Assembly: GCA_015486895.1 (NCBI GenBank)
Contig: WFQT01000420.1
Coordinates: 1 to 18,235, forward strand
Reading direction: 5' to 3'
Length of the DNA stretch: 18,235 bases
Source of the DNA: Anaerolineae bacterium
GTDB taxonomy: Bacteria; Chloroflexota; Anaerolineae; JAADDB01
Both the position numbers and the translations under genes were made by a program. Each line of letters starts with the position of its first letter. The first letter of the stretch is position 1. The notes beneath the pieces are model-generated. The model searched no databases. It saw nothing but the letters and a program-made list of their open reading frames with translations, and was not told where the DNA came from. Of this stretch, positions 8,310 through 14,729 are shown one piece after another.

Positions 8310-8534
8310 ATGCGCAAAATATTGTTTAGCTCATTATTGGTCATGGTGCTTTTAGCTCTTGTTGTCATGCCTGCTTTTGCCGGCATGACACCGACACCGA
8401 CAATGGCTGCTGGTACACCGACTCCAAGCCCAACGGCAACTCCGGTACCGATTCCGGAACCGGCAACGTTGCTGTTGCTAGGTTCTGGCTTGTTGGGGGT
8501 CTTAGCCTATGGCCGCTCCAAATTGAGCCGGTAA
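8310..8534 (+). CDS. Very small secreted protein with PEP-CTERM-like sorting tail
   Basis: The start is ATG 8310, which follows a strong ribosome binding site GGGGAGG (8296-8302) at 7 nt; the frame extends upstream to a GTG at 8250 that lacks one. The 74-residue product has three parts. Residues 1-24 are a signal peptide (MRK, hydrophobic LLVMVLLALVV, cleavage near AFA). Residues 26-48 are a low-complexity Thr/Pro/Ala spacer with repeated TPT and SPT units. Residues 49-74 are a PEP-CTERM-like tail: PEPATLLLLGSGLLGVLAYG followed by basic RSKLSR. PEP-CTERM tails are recognised by exosortases, which cleave at the motif and release or transfer the protein at the cell surface. No exosortase gene lies in the window. 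If both ends are processed, the mature peptide would be only about 25 residues, possibly O-glycosylated. It is probably cotranscribed with the surface protein gene upstream. Confidence 0.75.
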   Translation: MRKILFSSLLVMVLLALVVMPAFAGMTPTPTMAAGTPTPSPTATPVPIPEPATLLLLGSGLLGVLAYGRSKLSR

Positions 8535-8552
8535 ACGTTATCAAGGTTTGCA

Positions 8553-8610
8553 GAAAAAGCCCTCATCCTGACCCCGGGCAGTGCCGCGAGGAAAGGGCGA
8601 GGGCTTCTTC
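8553..8610 (+). terminator. Terminator-like hairpin after the PEP-CTERM gene
   Basis: GAAAAAGCCCTC (8553-8564) pairs with GAGGGCTTCTTC (8599-8610) with one mismatch, around a GC-rich loop of 34 nt. It begins 18 nt after the stop. The pyrimidine-rich CTTCTTC on the 3' side partly substitutes for a T-run, and the A-rich 5' side would make the hairpin work on the minus strand too. It is the probable end of the + strand unit and may also terminate minus-strand transcription arriving from the CHAT gene. Confidence 0.5.
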
Positions 8611-8665
8611 ATAGCGCAGCAAGCCGCAGTTAATGTAGCAAGCAGTCTATCCCAGGGGATAGAAA

Positions 8666-8740
8666 TTGGACACGGATTTTCACAGATAATCACAGAAAAA
8701 AACAACAAAATCAGTATGTATCCGCGTCAATCTGTGGCCT
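8666..8740. repeat. Dispersed inverted repeat, CACGGAT/ATCYGTG family, copy 1
   Basis: The left arm has CACGGATTTTCACAGAT and AATCACAG; the right arm has TATCCGCGTCAATCTGTGG. The arms are imperfect reverse complements separated by an A-rich centre. Strings of this kind (CACGGATTTNCACAGAT and the reverse ATCCGTGT) recur between genes in several bacterial phyla, so this is probably a decayed non-autonomous element. A small separate hairpin TCTATCC/GGATAGA (8646-8663) lies just to the left. Confidence 0.55.
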
Positions 8741-8785
8741 AGACGTTCTACCAAAAGGTCTGACTAAGCAGCAAAATCCTCGCGG

Positions 8786-8817
8786 TTGACGTAGTTTTTG
8801 CTGGGTAATAATATAAT
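8786..8817 (+). promoter_or_regulatory. Orphan + strand promoter-like sequence
   Basis: TTGACG (8786-8791) is followed after 17 bp by TAATAT (8809-8814), and an overlapping TATAAT lies at 8812-8817 (20 bp spacing). No + strand gene follows, because the next gene (CHAT) is on the other strand. It could be a chance AT-rich match, or drive a short RNA towards the hairpin repeat at 8881-8964. Confidence 0.3.
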
Positions 8818-8880
8818 ATATCACGGTTCTGGTTGCTCATTTCTTTGTGCCTGTTCCGAAAATAGGATGCCGATGATGCA

Positions 8881-8964
8881 GATGAACACTGATTTCCGCA
8901 GATTCCTAAAAAATCATCTGCGTTAATCTGTAAGATCAGCGCAATCAGCGTTTTTATTTTCATC
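8881..8964. repeat. Dispersed inverted repeat, AATCTGCG family, copy 2
   Basis: The outer arms are GATGAA (8881-8886) and TTCATC (8959-8964). Inside are CACTGATT and CGCAGAT on the left, and ATCTGCG, AATCTG, ATCAGCG and AATCAGCG on the right. The right arm carries extra tandem units of the AATCWGYG word, so the palindrome is unequal. An open frame read through it on the minus strand is a by-product. It lies 35 bp from the end of the CHAT gene. Confidence 0.55.
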
Positions 8965-8971
8965 GTTATGC

Positions 8972-8988
8972 GGTGAGCTATCGCTCAT
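8972..8988. repeat. Short palindromic repeat GGTGAG-CGCTCA, copy A
   Basis: GGTGAGCTATCGCTCAT contains the hairpin TGAGC/GCTCA with loop TATC. It lies 10 bp beyond the stop of the CHAT gene on the opposite strand. Two related copies lie at 11355-11371 and 11395-11409, on the other side of the CHAT-ubiA pair. With no T-run, it is at best a weak mRNA-end hairpin for the CHAT transcript. Confidence 0.45.
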
Positions 8989-8998
8989 GGCGACTGCT

Positions 8999-10327
8999 TC
9001 AGCAATTGACTTCTTTCATCCGCTGTTGGACAGACACAATTTCTAATTGTTCATGCTCGATCTCTGCTTCCACGTGTAAAGGTGTATCTGGAAAGTGGTA
9101 TTCTTTTTGCACGGCCAGCGTATGCAAATTGCGCCGGTGAATAGCCAAGAGCTTTTGCAGCGTTTGGCAATCGGCGACTCGCAACGACCGGGGTTGGAGG
9201 GCACTTTCCGGTGGTGGGGGCGAATATTGACGTGCCGTGACGGCTCGGAAGATGACACCGTCAGCAGCGCGCAGAAACAGCACAGGTGTGCCGAAGCCCC
9301 GGTCATCTGGGTCTAACAGCATGCTGCGGCTGCGCGCTACGGCGACGGCCGCATCTACCTGGCCAACGTAATCCCCTGCCAACAGAGCACCGTAAAAATC
9401 CTGGGTGAAAGCGATAGCCATATCGTCCCGGATACTGAACTGCATGGCAACTACTGCTGGCACGCCGGCGCGGATCAGCGCCGGGGCCAGGCCAATGTAT
9501 GCCTGGCCGCTGGAAAGGCTGCCCCCCTCACATGCATTCAATACCACCAGCTTGATGATAGGGGTATTCTGCACCATTTGCCGCATCTGTTGACTGGAGA
9601 CCGGGATCAGTTTCCCTGCCTCATCGTTGAAAAAGAGCATGGCTTTGTTCTGGCGACCGTCGAAATGGCCATGACCGATGAAATGGACAATGTGCGGCCG
9701 CAAGGCAGCGATTTCCCTTGCAGCTTTGCGAGGGGTGAGGTGTTCACCGTGGATAAAGTGCACCGTTAGCAGATGGGGCAATTTGTTACCGACTTGGTCA
9801 ATAGCCTTTTCTTCCACTTCTGTACTCAGGCCAGAACCAGATGGCACCAATACTAAGAGGCGCAACGGTAGCCGTACATTGAGAGACTGGATGCGGCCGA
9901 AGCCGGTGGCCGGATCTATGTAGCGCACAATGGGCGTACGTGCTGATGATGCTAAGAAATCATGGCGCGCCGGCCAGTAGAGGAATTCCCAGGGCAAAAC
10001 AGCCACTTCCGGCGGATCGATGCTCAGTCGGATGCGAATGCCGTTCTCATAGCTTAAGGCAAGGTCTAAGCTGCGCAGAAAGAGCGTACGCACACGACCG
10101 GTGAATAAACTTTCGAAGAGGTAACTGCCTAAGCGGACAAAAATAGTGTTGCTGCGCTCTCCCTGTGCTGCCAGTTGCAGCCATTTCTCAAAATCGGGGT
10201 TGCCGAAAGGCAGTTTAAGTTGGCTTCGTTCCCGACCAAGAGGGATATCGCCGGCTTCTGCTCGTGCCTCTATATGGTAGGCCGTGCTGCTTTGGGTGAT
10301 GGTGATGTCGAAATTACTATATTCCAC
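8999..10327 (-). CDS. CHAT-domain (caspase-like) protease with C-terminal helical adaptor-like tail
   Basis: The product has 442 residues. The start is GTG at 10327, with GGAGG 6 nt upstream and a promoter at 10363-10391. Residues about 30-150 match the N-terminal region common to short CHAT proteins (LGSYLFESLF; VLPWEFLYWP at 110-119; IVRYIDP). The caspase-like domain covers about 155-355, with the catalytic dyad His219 in HFIGHGHF and Cys266 in LNACEGG. A Pro-rich linker (around 368-373) leads to a helical module at 382-442 with LLAIHRRNLHTLAVQ and IEHEQLEIV. This resembles the short 'H-x3-NL-x2-L-x2-Q ... P-x-H ... I-x2-E' module I associate with ends of CHAT, SIR2 and STAND proteins in Chloroflexota and cyanobacteria, which may be a homotypic effector-associated adaptor. 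There is no signal peptide, so it acts in the cytosol. Regulated proteolysis in conflict or cell-death circuits is the known theme for CHAT; the substrate here is unknown. Confidence 0.9.
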   Translation of the reverse strand: MEYSNFDITITQSSTAYHIEARAEAGDIPLGRERSQLKLPFGNPDFEKWLQLAAQGERSNTIFVRLGSYLFESLFTGRVRTLFLRSLDLALSYENGIRIRLSIDPPEVAVLPWEFLYWPARHDFLASSARTPIVRYIDPATGFGRIQSLNVRLPLRLLVLVPSGSGLSTEVEEKAIDQVGNKLPHLLTVHFIHGEHLTPRKAAREIAALRPHIVHFIGHGHFDGRQNKAMLFFNDEAGKLIPVSSQQMRQMVQNTPIIKLVVLNACEGGSLSSGQAYIGLAPALIRAGVPAVVAMQFSIRDDMAIAFTQDFYGALLAGDYVGQVDAAVAVARSRSMLLDPDDRGFGTPVLFLRAADGVIFRAVTARQYSPPPPESALQPRSLRVADCQTLQKLLAIHRRNLHTLAVQKEYHFPDTPLHVEAEIEHEQLEIVSVQQRMKEVNC

Positions 10328-10362
10328 CCTTTTCCTCCGTCTGCTGCCGTTGAAGCCATTGC

Positions 10363-10391
10363 ATTGTATCGGTTCCGCCCCATGGTGTCAA
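10363..10391 (-). promoter_or_regulatory. Consensus sigma70-type promoter of the CHAT gene
   Basis: Read on the minus strand, TTGACA (10391-10386) and TACAAT (10368-10363) are 17 bp apart. Transcription would start near 10356, giving a leader of about 29 nt before the GTG. It lies in the 91-bp gap after ubiA, so the CHAT gene can be expressed independently of it. Confidence 0.7.
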
Positions 10392-10418
10392 GGAAAGTCC
10401 GACGCTCGGCGGGCTAGC

Positions 10419-11288
10419 TCAGAGAAAGTCGTATTGTAGAGCAACTGCGGAAAGAGTGCTCAGAAAGATGACAATGCTGATGTAACCGTTCATGGTGAAA
10501 AAGGCTACGTTGACCTTGCTTAGATCGCTCGCTTTCACCAGTGTGTGCTCGTAAATGAGGCTGACAATCACCAAGATCAGCCCTACCCAATATGGCCAGA
10601 GGAGCTGGGAGGCAATGCCAACCATGAGCAACGCGAGAATAGTAACACCATGCGATAGCCGGGCGACAAGCAGAGCTGCCGCATTGCCAAAGCATGCCGG
10701 CACAGAGTGTAGCCCTGTTGCCCGGTCGAAGGCAGTGTCCTGGCAGGCGTAAATCAAGTCGAAGCCGGCAATCCAGAAAGTGACGGCGACCATGAGCCAG
10801 TACATGGTCGCGTCTCCTAAGGTCGGCCGGACGGCGATCCAGGCCCCTGCAGGAGCGATGCTATCAGTTAGGCCCAGCACCCAGTGGCTCAGCCAGGTGA
10901 CACGTTTGGTGTAACTATAACCCACGAGAAAGAAAATGGCGATTGGCGAAAGAAGCAATGCTAAGCGGTTCAACATTGCTGCGCTCAAAAGAAAGATAGC
11001 CAGCGCCACGATGGCGTAGCACCAAGCTATTTCCGGCCGGAGGAGGCCGCGAGGAATTACTCGGTTAGCTGTGCGGACGTTCTTGGCGTCGTACTGCCAA
11101 TCTGCTATTCGGTTCACTGTCATAGCCAAAGTGCGAGCGGCCACCATGGCCACAGTAATCCAGATAAACTGAGACCAAGTAGGCCAGCCTTTGGCAGCTA
11201 ATACCATGCCTAAATAAGCAAAGGGTAAGGCAAAGAGTGTGTGTTCAAATTTGATTAGGTGTAGGAAAATAGTGATCTGCTCTTTCAT
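10419..11288 (-). CDS. UbiA-family polyprenyltransferase, MqnP-like
   Basis: The product has 289 residues and about eight or nine hydrophobic segments, as in UbiA prenyltransferases. The first Asp-rich motif NRIADWQYD (59-67) and the second, with Asp177, Asp184 and Asp188 in FDLIYACQDTAFD, are intact; they bind Mg-prenyl diphosphate. The wording NR-x2-D-x3-D ... ANRVIPRG and Y-A-C-Q-D ... GLHSVPA fits the '4-hydroxybenzoate octaprenyltransferase-like' subgroup, which includes MqnP of the futalosine menaquinone pathway. Prenylation of a futalosine-pathway intermediate in the membrane is therefore likely but not proven. No other mqn or men gene is in the window. The ATG at 11288 is preceded by GAGG about 10 nt away. 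The gene is followed after 91 bp by the CHAT gene, which has its own promoter. Confidence 0.85.
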   Translation of the reverse strand: MKEQITIFLHLIKFEHTLFALPFAYLGMVLAAKGWPTWSQFIWITVAMVAARTLAMTVNRIADWQYDAKNVRTANRVIPRGLLRPEIAWCYAIVALAIFLLSAAMLNRLALLLSPIAIFFLVGYSYTKRVTWLSHWVLGLTDSIAPAGAWIAVRPTLGDATMYWLMVAVTFWIAGFDLIYACQDTAFDRATGLHSVPACFGNAAALLVARLSHGVTILALLMVGIASQLLWPYWVGLILVIVSLIYEHTLVKASDLSKVNVAFFTMNGYISIVIFLSTLSAVALQYDFL

Positions 11289-11354
11289 AGCCGATAATCC
11301 TCTGAGTGTTCGGAGCGAGCTTCCTCCCGGTCGGCTTCACAATCGTATCGTGTC

Positions 11355-11409
11355 GGTGAGATCTCGCTCATCGGAATAGCATGATACCGTGAATGGTGAG
11401 CTATCGCCC
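11355..11409. repeat. Short palindromic repeats GGTGAG, copies B and C
   Basis: Copy B is GGTGAGATCTCGCTCAT (11355-11371). Copy C is GGTGAGCTATCGCCCA (11395-11410, last base less certain). Copy C matches copy A at 8972 for GGTGAGCTATCGC, and copy B matches copy A in CGCTCAT. The order and strand are the same in all three. Confidence 0.45.
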
Positions 11410-11533
11410 AGTCTTCGTGGCTCTTGCCTATTATGGCAAGAATGATGGATACCGTCAAACCATCTCCAGACGAATGTCCCGAATAGGGCCTTGCATTACT
11501 CCGTAAGGGGCAGTAAGATGATGCAGTACTATT

Positions 11534-11557
11534 CCACGTAATCTGTACAATCTGCGC
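11534..11557. repeat. Partial copy of the AATCTG dispersed repeat family
   Basis: CACGTAATCTGTACAATCTGCG carries two AATCTG words in tandem 10 bp apart, as in the copies at 8881-8964 and 16347-16372. No opposing arm is seen, so it is a remnant. Confidence 0.4.
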
Positions 11558-11619
11558 TCGGAATTGCCTTGTTGAACCACAAAGTAGCTGGACTACTACA
11601 GCAATGCCTCCCGGCGCAG

Positions 11620-12810
11620 CTAATAAACGATACGTTCTAACGCCTGGACGAAATCGGCAATAAGATCGTCACTATCCTCGATGCCGGCACTAAAGCGCAC
11701 TAAGCCGTCGCAAATACCCAGGGCCTGCCTCTCTGTGGCGGTGAGACCGTAATAGCTGATTAAAGCCGGCTGCGAGACGAGACTTTCTACCCCGCCTAAG
11801 CTGGGTGCGATAGCGCTGAGCTGTAACGCATCCACGAAATGCGCTGTTTGCATCAAGTCGGCATGCAGCATGAAGCTAACCACACCCCCGAAGCCATCCA
11901 TCTGCCGCTGGGCAACTTCGTAATCAGGATGTGAGGGTAACCCTGGGTAGTAAACTTTTGCCACTTTCGCCTCCCCTTCCAGAAAACTGGCCACCGCTAA
12001 GCCATTCTCGTTTTGCCGCCGTACCCGCAGCGACAAAGTCTTCAATCCCCGCAAGAGCAGGTAAGCGGTATCCGGCGAAATGATGTTTCCCAGAATACCT
12101 TGTAATGTTCGCAATGGCTGCACTTTTGCCTCCGCGCCGATCACTACCCCGGCGATAAGGTCATTATGGCCGCCTAAGTACTTGGTCACGCTATGCACCA
12201 CTAAGTCAACGCCATGGGCGAGAGGGCGCAAGTTAACAGGCGTCGCGAACGTAGCATCAATGGCGGTCAAAATGCCTCGTTCCCGGCCCAGCCGGCCGAT
12301 AGCATCCACATCCACCACCCGCAGGAAAGGATTGGTCGGCGTTTCAGAGAAGATCATCCTTGTTTCCGGCCGCAATGCCGCAGCGACGGCCTCCACTTGC
12401 GGCGGTACCATGCTCACCTGGATGCCCATCTGTCGCAAGAAGGTCTCACCAAACTGGCGGCTGCGGCGGTAAACGTCGTTAGTCATCAGTAAATGGTCGC
12501 CAGGGCGTAAATAAGCTAAGAATAGCGTCGTAATAGCAGCCATGCCGCTACTCAATAAAACAGCGTCCTCGCCGCCATCCAGGGCTGCCAGCTTCTTCTC
12601 CGCTGCCCGGACTGTCGGATTACCGTAGCGACCATATTCCACGCGATCCGTCGTCCTTCGCCCTTCCTTCTGGGCCATAAAGGAAATCAAATCTGCGGTG
12701 GTAGCGAACACGAAAGGAGCGCTGCGCACCACGGGAGTCGTCACACTGCCATAAGAATTGCCGTCTTCCCCGGCATGAACGGTCAACGTGTCTAATTGTT
12801 GTGATAACAT
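11620..12810 (-). CDS. metB: Cystathionine gamma-synthase-type PLP enzyme
   Basis: The product has 396 residues, the full length for Cys/Met metabolism PLP enzymes. The PLP lysine is Lys210 in HSVTKYLGG. Other fold-type I motifs are YGRYGNPT (59-66), the phosphate-binding SSGM (87-90), Asp185 in AIDATFATP, and the C-terminal LVRFSAGIED. From memory, it is strikingly like plant cystathionine gamma-synthase: SETPTNPFLR, YYPGLPSHP and RQMDGFGGVVSF are hallmarks there. It should join an activated homoserine with cysteine to give cystathionine for methionine synthesis; plants use O-phosphohomoserine, bacteria usually acyl-homoserine, and the substrate here cannot be told. A homoserine sulfhydrylase is the main alternative. 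The ATG at 12810 has AAGGAG 8 nt upstream. The SAM-I riboswitch directly upstream confirms a role in methionine supply and shuts the gene off when SAM is plentiful. Confidence 0.88.
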   Translation of the reverse strand: MLSQQLDTLTVHAGEDGNSYGSVTTPVVRSAPFVFATTADLISFMAQKEGRRTTDRVEYGRYGNPTVRAAEKKLAALDGGEDAVLLSSGMAAITTLFLAYLRPGDHLLMTNDVYRRSRQFGETFLRQMGIQVSMVPPQVEAVAAALRPETRMIFSETPTNPFLRVVDVDAIGRLGRERGILTAIDATFATPVNLRPLAHGVDLVVHSVTKYLGGHNDLIAGVVIGAEAKVQPLRTLQGILGNIISPDTAYLLLRGLKTLSLRVRRQNENGLAVASFLEGEAKVAKVYYPGLPSHPDYEVAQRQMDGFGGVVSFMLHADLMQTAHFVDALQLSAIAPSLGGVESLVSQPALISYYGLTATERQALGICDGLVRFSAGIEDSDDLIADFVQALERIVY

Positions 12811-12857
12811 AGGATCCTCTCCTTAGTTGCTTGAGAGGGGACGGGCAGGAAACGCTA

Positions 12858-12887
12858 TAAAAAAAGCCTCTCCTTCCGGAGAGGCTG
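12858..12887 (-). terminator. Intrinsic terminator of the SAM riboswitch
   Basis: On the minus strand, AGCCTCTCC (12886-12878), loop GGAA and GGAGAGGCT (12873-12865) form a perfect 9-bp stem followed by a T-run (12864-12859). It lies between the aptamer and the metB start. The CCTCTC of its 5' arm (12884-12879) can alternatively pair with GAGAGG at the 3' end of the aptamer's P1 helix (12916-12911), which supplies the anti-terminator. Confidence 0.9.
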
Positions 12888-12910
12888 ATGGGCGTCGCTG
12901 TCTGGCGCGT

Positions 12911-13023
12911 CCTCTCATCTTCCAGAGTCATTCTGCCGGAATTGGCACCACGGTCGAGCACGACGCTCTTCCAGGTTGCCGAGGCTTCACAGGGCCGGTC
13001 CCTCCGCCTCTCTGGATAAGAGT
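12911..13023 (-). ncRNA. SAM-I (S-box) riboswitch aptamer controlling metB
   Basis: Read on the minus strand, P1 is CTCTTATC (13022-13015) pairing with GATGAGAG (12919-12912), with one G-T wobble. Between them are the S-box hallmarks in order: AGAGAGGCGGAGGGA with CCGGCCC (P2 and kink-turn); TGAAGCCTCGGCAACC; a variable P3; then GGTGCCAATTCC and GGCAGAATG before P1 closes. SAM binding stabilises P1, frees the terminator at 12858-12887 and ends transcription. Without SAM, the 3' side of P1 pairs with the terminator arm and metB is expressed. All conserved blocks are present, so this is a confident call from memory of the consensus. Confidence 0.96.
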
Positions 13024-13061
13024 ACCAATAATCGTTCGCCCGTAAGAGCAAACGACGGTCA

Positions 13062-13090
13062 ATGCTAACACATGGCCGCAAGGATGTCAA
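13062..13090 (-). promoter_or_regulatory. Promoter of the SAM riboswitch - metB unit
   Basis: On the minus strand, TTGACA (13090-13085) and TAGCAT (13067-13062) are 17 bp apart. Transcription would start near 13055, about 33 nt before the aptamer's P1 helix. The -35 box overlaps the T-run of a hairpin downstream of murJ. Confidence 0.7.
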
Positions 13091-13138
13091 AATCACCCGC
13101 TGGTGAAATCAGAGAGGTACAAAACGAAAGTGCTTTCG
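13089..13138 (-). terminator. Two weak terminator-like hairpins after murJ
   Basis: On the minus strand the first is CGAAA-GCAC-TTTCG (13138-13125) followed by TTTT (13124-13121). The second is TCACC-AGCG-GGTGA (13106-13093) followed by TTTT (13092-13089). Each stem has only 5 bp, so either alone would be weak. Both begin within 20-65 nt of the murJ stop and could jointly limit readthrough into the metB riboswitch. Confidence 0.45.
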
Positions 13139-13157
13139 CTCTCGATAAGGAGGGAAC

Positions 13158-14711
13158 TTAGCGCCGGAAAGGTAGTTTGCGCCGGGCAAATCGCCACCAG
13201 CCACGCGCTTCGCTGCTGCCCAGAGCATAAGCGAAAAGGAAGTAGGCTATGCCGGCCAACAGCAAGCCGACCGTGGCCGACCACCACGGGGAAATGTGGG
13301 GGAAAAGGCGCAGGCCGGCCCAGAGCAGCAACCCCATGAGCACGGAAGCCACCGTGTTGCGCGCCACCGATATGGCCAATGGCATTCTGATCAGGCCGCG
13401 CAACCGCCGCGAGAGAAAGATGAACAGTAATGCCATCTCCACGAAAACGCCGATGCTGGTGGCCAAAGCCAGCCCGCCGTGGGCCAATGGCCGCACTAAC
13501 CAGAGGCTTAACAGAACTGTCAGAGACATGGCGCCAACGCTGATCGCGACCGGCGTGGCAGTATCATGCAGTGCATAAAAAGTGCGCGCTAAGATTTCCA
13601 CCGCGGCGTGGCCACAGAGTCCCAAGGCAAAGAATTGCAAAGCATACGCCGTCAAAGCAGTCGAGTGGGCGTCAAAATTGTGATGTTGCAAGAGCACCTG
13701 AATAAGGGGAAAACGCAACAAGAACAATATCACGGTCGCCGGCAGAGTCAAGAAGAAGACGTTGCTCAGTGTAGTGTTGAACGCCCGGCGCATGCTATCC
13801 ATTTCTCCCCGGGCCACTTGCGCCGCGAATGTGGGGAACGCCGCTGTGCCGACAGCCTGGGCGAACACACCTTGTGGCAGTAACATCAGCAAGAAGGCGT
13901 AATTCAAAGCAGCTAAACTGCCGTGCGGCAGGTGGCTGGCCAAGATGGTGTTGACCAGGAAATCAATTTGTACGGCCGCTAAGCCGATGGCCCGGGGCGC
14001 CATTAGCTTGAGTACTTTACGTACCGCCGCGTCCCGCAACGAAAGCACGTGATGGTAACGAAAGCCAATCATCCGGAGGCCGGGCAACTGGACGGCAAAG
14101 TGCAATGTTGCACCAATAATAACGCCGAAAACCAACGCTCTGACATCCCATTGCTGATGCCAGAGCCAGGCTGCGATGATGATGGCGACGTTATACAACA
14201 CCGGCGCTAATGCGGGCAGGAAAAAGTGTTGGTGGGCGTTGAGCAAGCCCATCAACAAGCCGCTGACGCTAAAGATGACGGTAGATACTAACAGGTAACG
14301 TAAGAGTGAAGCGGTGAGCGCTTGCTGCGCCGGGGTGAAGCCAGGCGCCAAATAGCGGGCTAACGGCACGGCAAAAATCGCGGCCAGCGCACTCGAAGCC
14401 ACAACGGTAACGATGAGCAGGTTCATCACTTCGGAGGCCAGCCGCCAGCCGCCTTCCTGGTCACCCCGGGCCAGATACTCGCTGTAAGTAGGAATGAACG
14501 CCGATGCGAGCGCTCCCCCGGCCATGAGCTGGAAGATCAGATCGGGGACGCGAAAAGCTGCCAGGTACGCATCCAAGTTTCCGGTCGTGCCGAAGAAGTA
14601 GCTGATGACCATGGTGCGCAACACGCCGGTGAGCCGGCTGACCAGAAAAAAGGCCATCACCAGCCCCGCGGCACGGGCGATCTGGCGTTCTCCCGACCTG
14701 AATTCGCTCAA
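13158..14711 (-). CDS. murJ: Lipid II flippase MurJ
   Basis: The product has 517 residues and about fourteen hydrophobic segments, typical of the MviN/MurJ branch of the MOP superfamily. It moves lipid II from the inner to the outer face of the membrane for peptidoglycan synthesis. The N-terminal signature is intact: SRLTGVLR (25-32), DAYLAAFRVPDLIFQLMAGGA (47-67, written as two adjoining motifs DAYLAAF and RVPDLIF) and FIPTY. Arg26, Arg32 and Asp47 occupy positions known to be essential in characterised MurJ proteins. The start is taken as TTG at 14711, with AGGA 5 nt upstream (CAGGAAACATTG). No in-frame ATG occurs before Met19, which lies inside the first membrane helix and would truncate it. 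The gene follows apgM after 98 bp, possibly in the same transcript. Confidence 0.95.
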   Translation of the reverse strand: MSEFRSGERQIARAAGLVMAFFLVSRLTGVLRTMVISYFFGTTGNLDAYLAAFRVPDLIFQLMAGGALASAFIPTYSEYLARGDQEGGWRLASEVMNLLIVTVVASSALAAIFAVPLARYLAPGFTPAQQALTASLLRYLLVSTVIFSVSGLLMGLLNAHQHFFLPALAPVLYNVAIIIAAWLWHQQWDVRALVFGVIIGATLHFAVQLPGLRMIGFRYHHVLSLRDAAVRKVLKLMAPRAIGLAAVQIDFLVNTILASHLPHGSLAALNYAFLLMLLPQGVFAQAVGTAAFPTFAAQVARGEMDSMRRAFNTTLSNVFFLTLPATVILFLLRFPLIQVLLQHHNFDAHSTALTAYALQFFALGLCGHAAVEILARTFYALHDTATPVAISVGAMSLTVLLSLWLVRPLAHGGLALATSIGVFVEMALLFIFLSRRLRGLIRMPLAISVARNTVASVLMGLLLWAGLRLFPHISPWWSATVGLLLAGIAYFLFAYALGSSEARGWWRFARRKLPFRR

Positions 14712-14729
14712 TGTTTCCTGTACTCCCCC

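Larger units (their letters stand above)
11289..11619. other. 331-bp intergenic region with short repeats and a hairpin
   Basis: No gene is seen. The region contains two copies of the GGTGAG repeat (11355-11371 and 11395-11409), a hairpin TCTTGCC/GGCAAGA (11422-11428 and 11435-11441, loop TATTAT) without a T-run, and one partial copy of the AATCTG repeat family (11534-11557). No convincing promoter for ubiA was found here, so its transcription may start here from a weak site or continue from the gene upstream. Confidence 0.5.

Noticed and set aside
8748..8963. 71-codon minus-strand open frame ahead of the PEP-CTERM terminator
   Set aside because: Its start lies in the inverted repeat and its reading is produced by the AATCTG words; no independent support.
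8666..8964. Possible CRISPR-like or tandem array from recurring AATCTG/CACGGAT words
   Set aside because: Units are degenerate, irregularly spaced and arranged as inverted repeats, with no constant repeat and unique spacers and no cas genes.
12620..13096. 158-codon minus-strand open frame over the metB start and the riboswitch
   Set aside because: It runs through the metB promoter, the SAM-I aptamer and the terminator, and overlaps metB in another frame.
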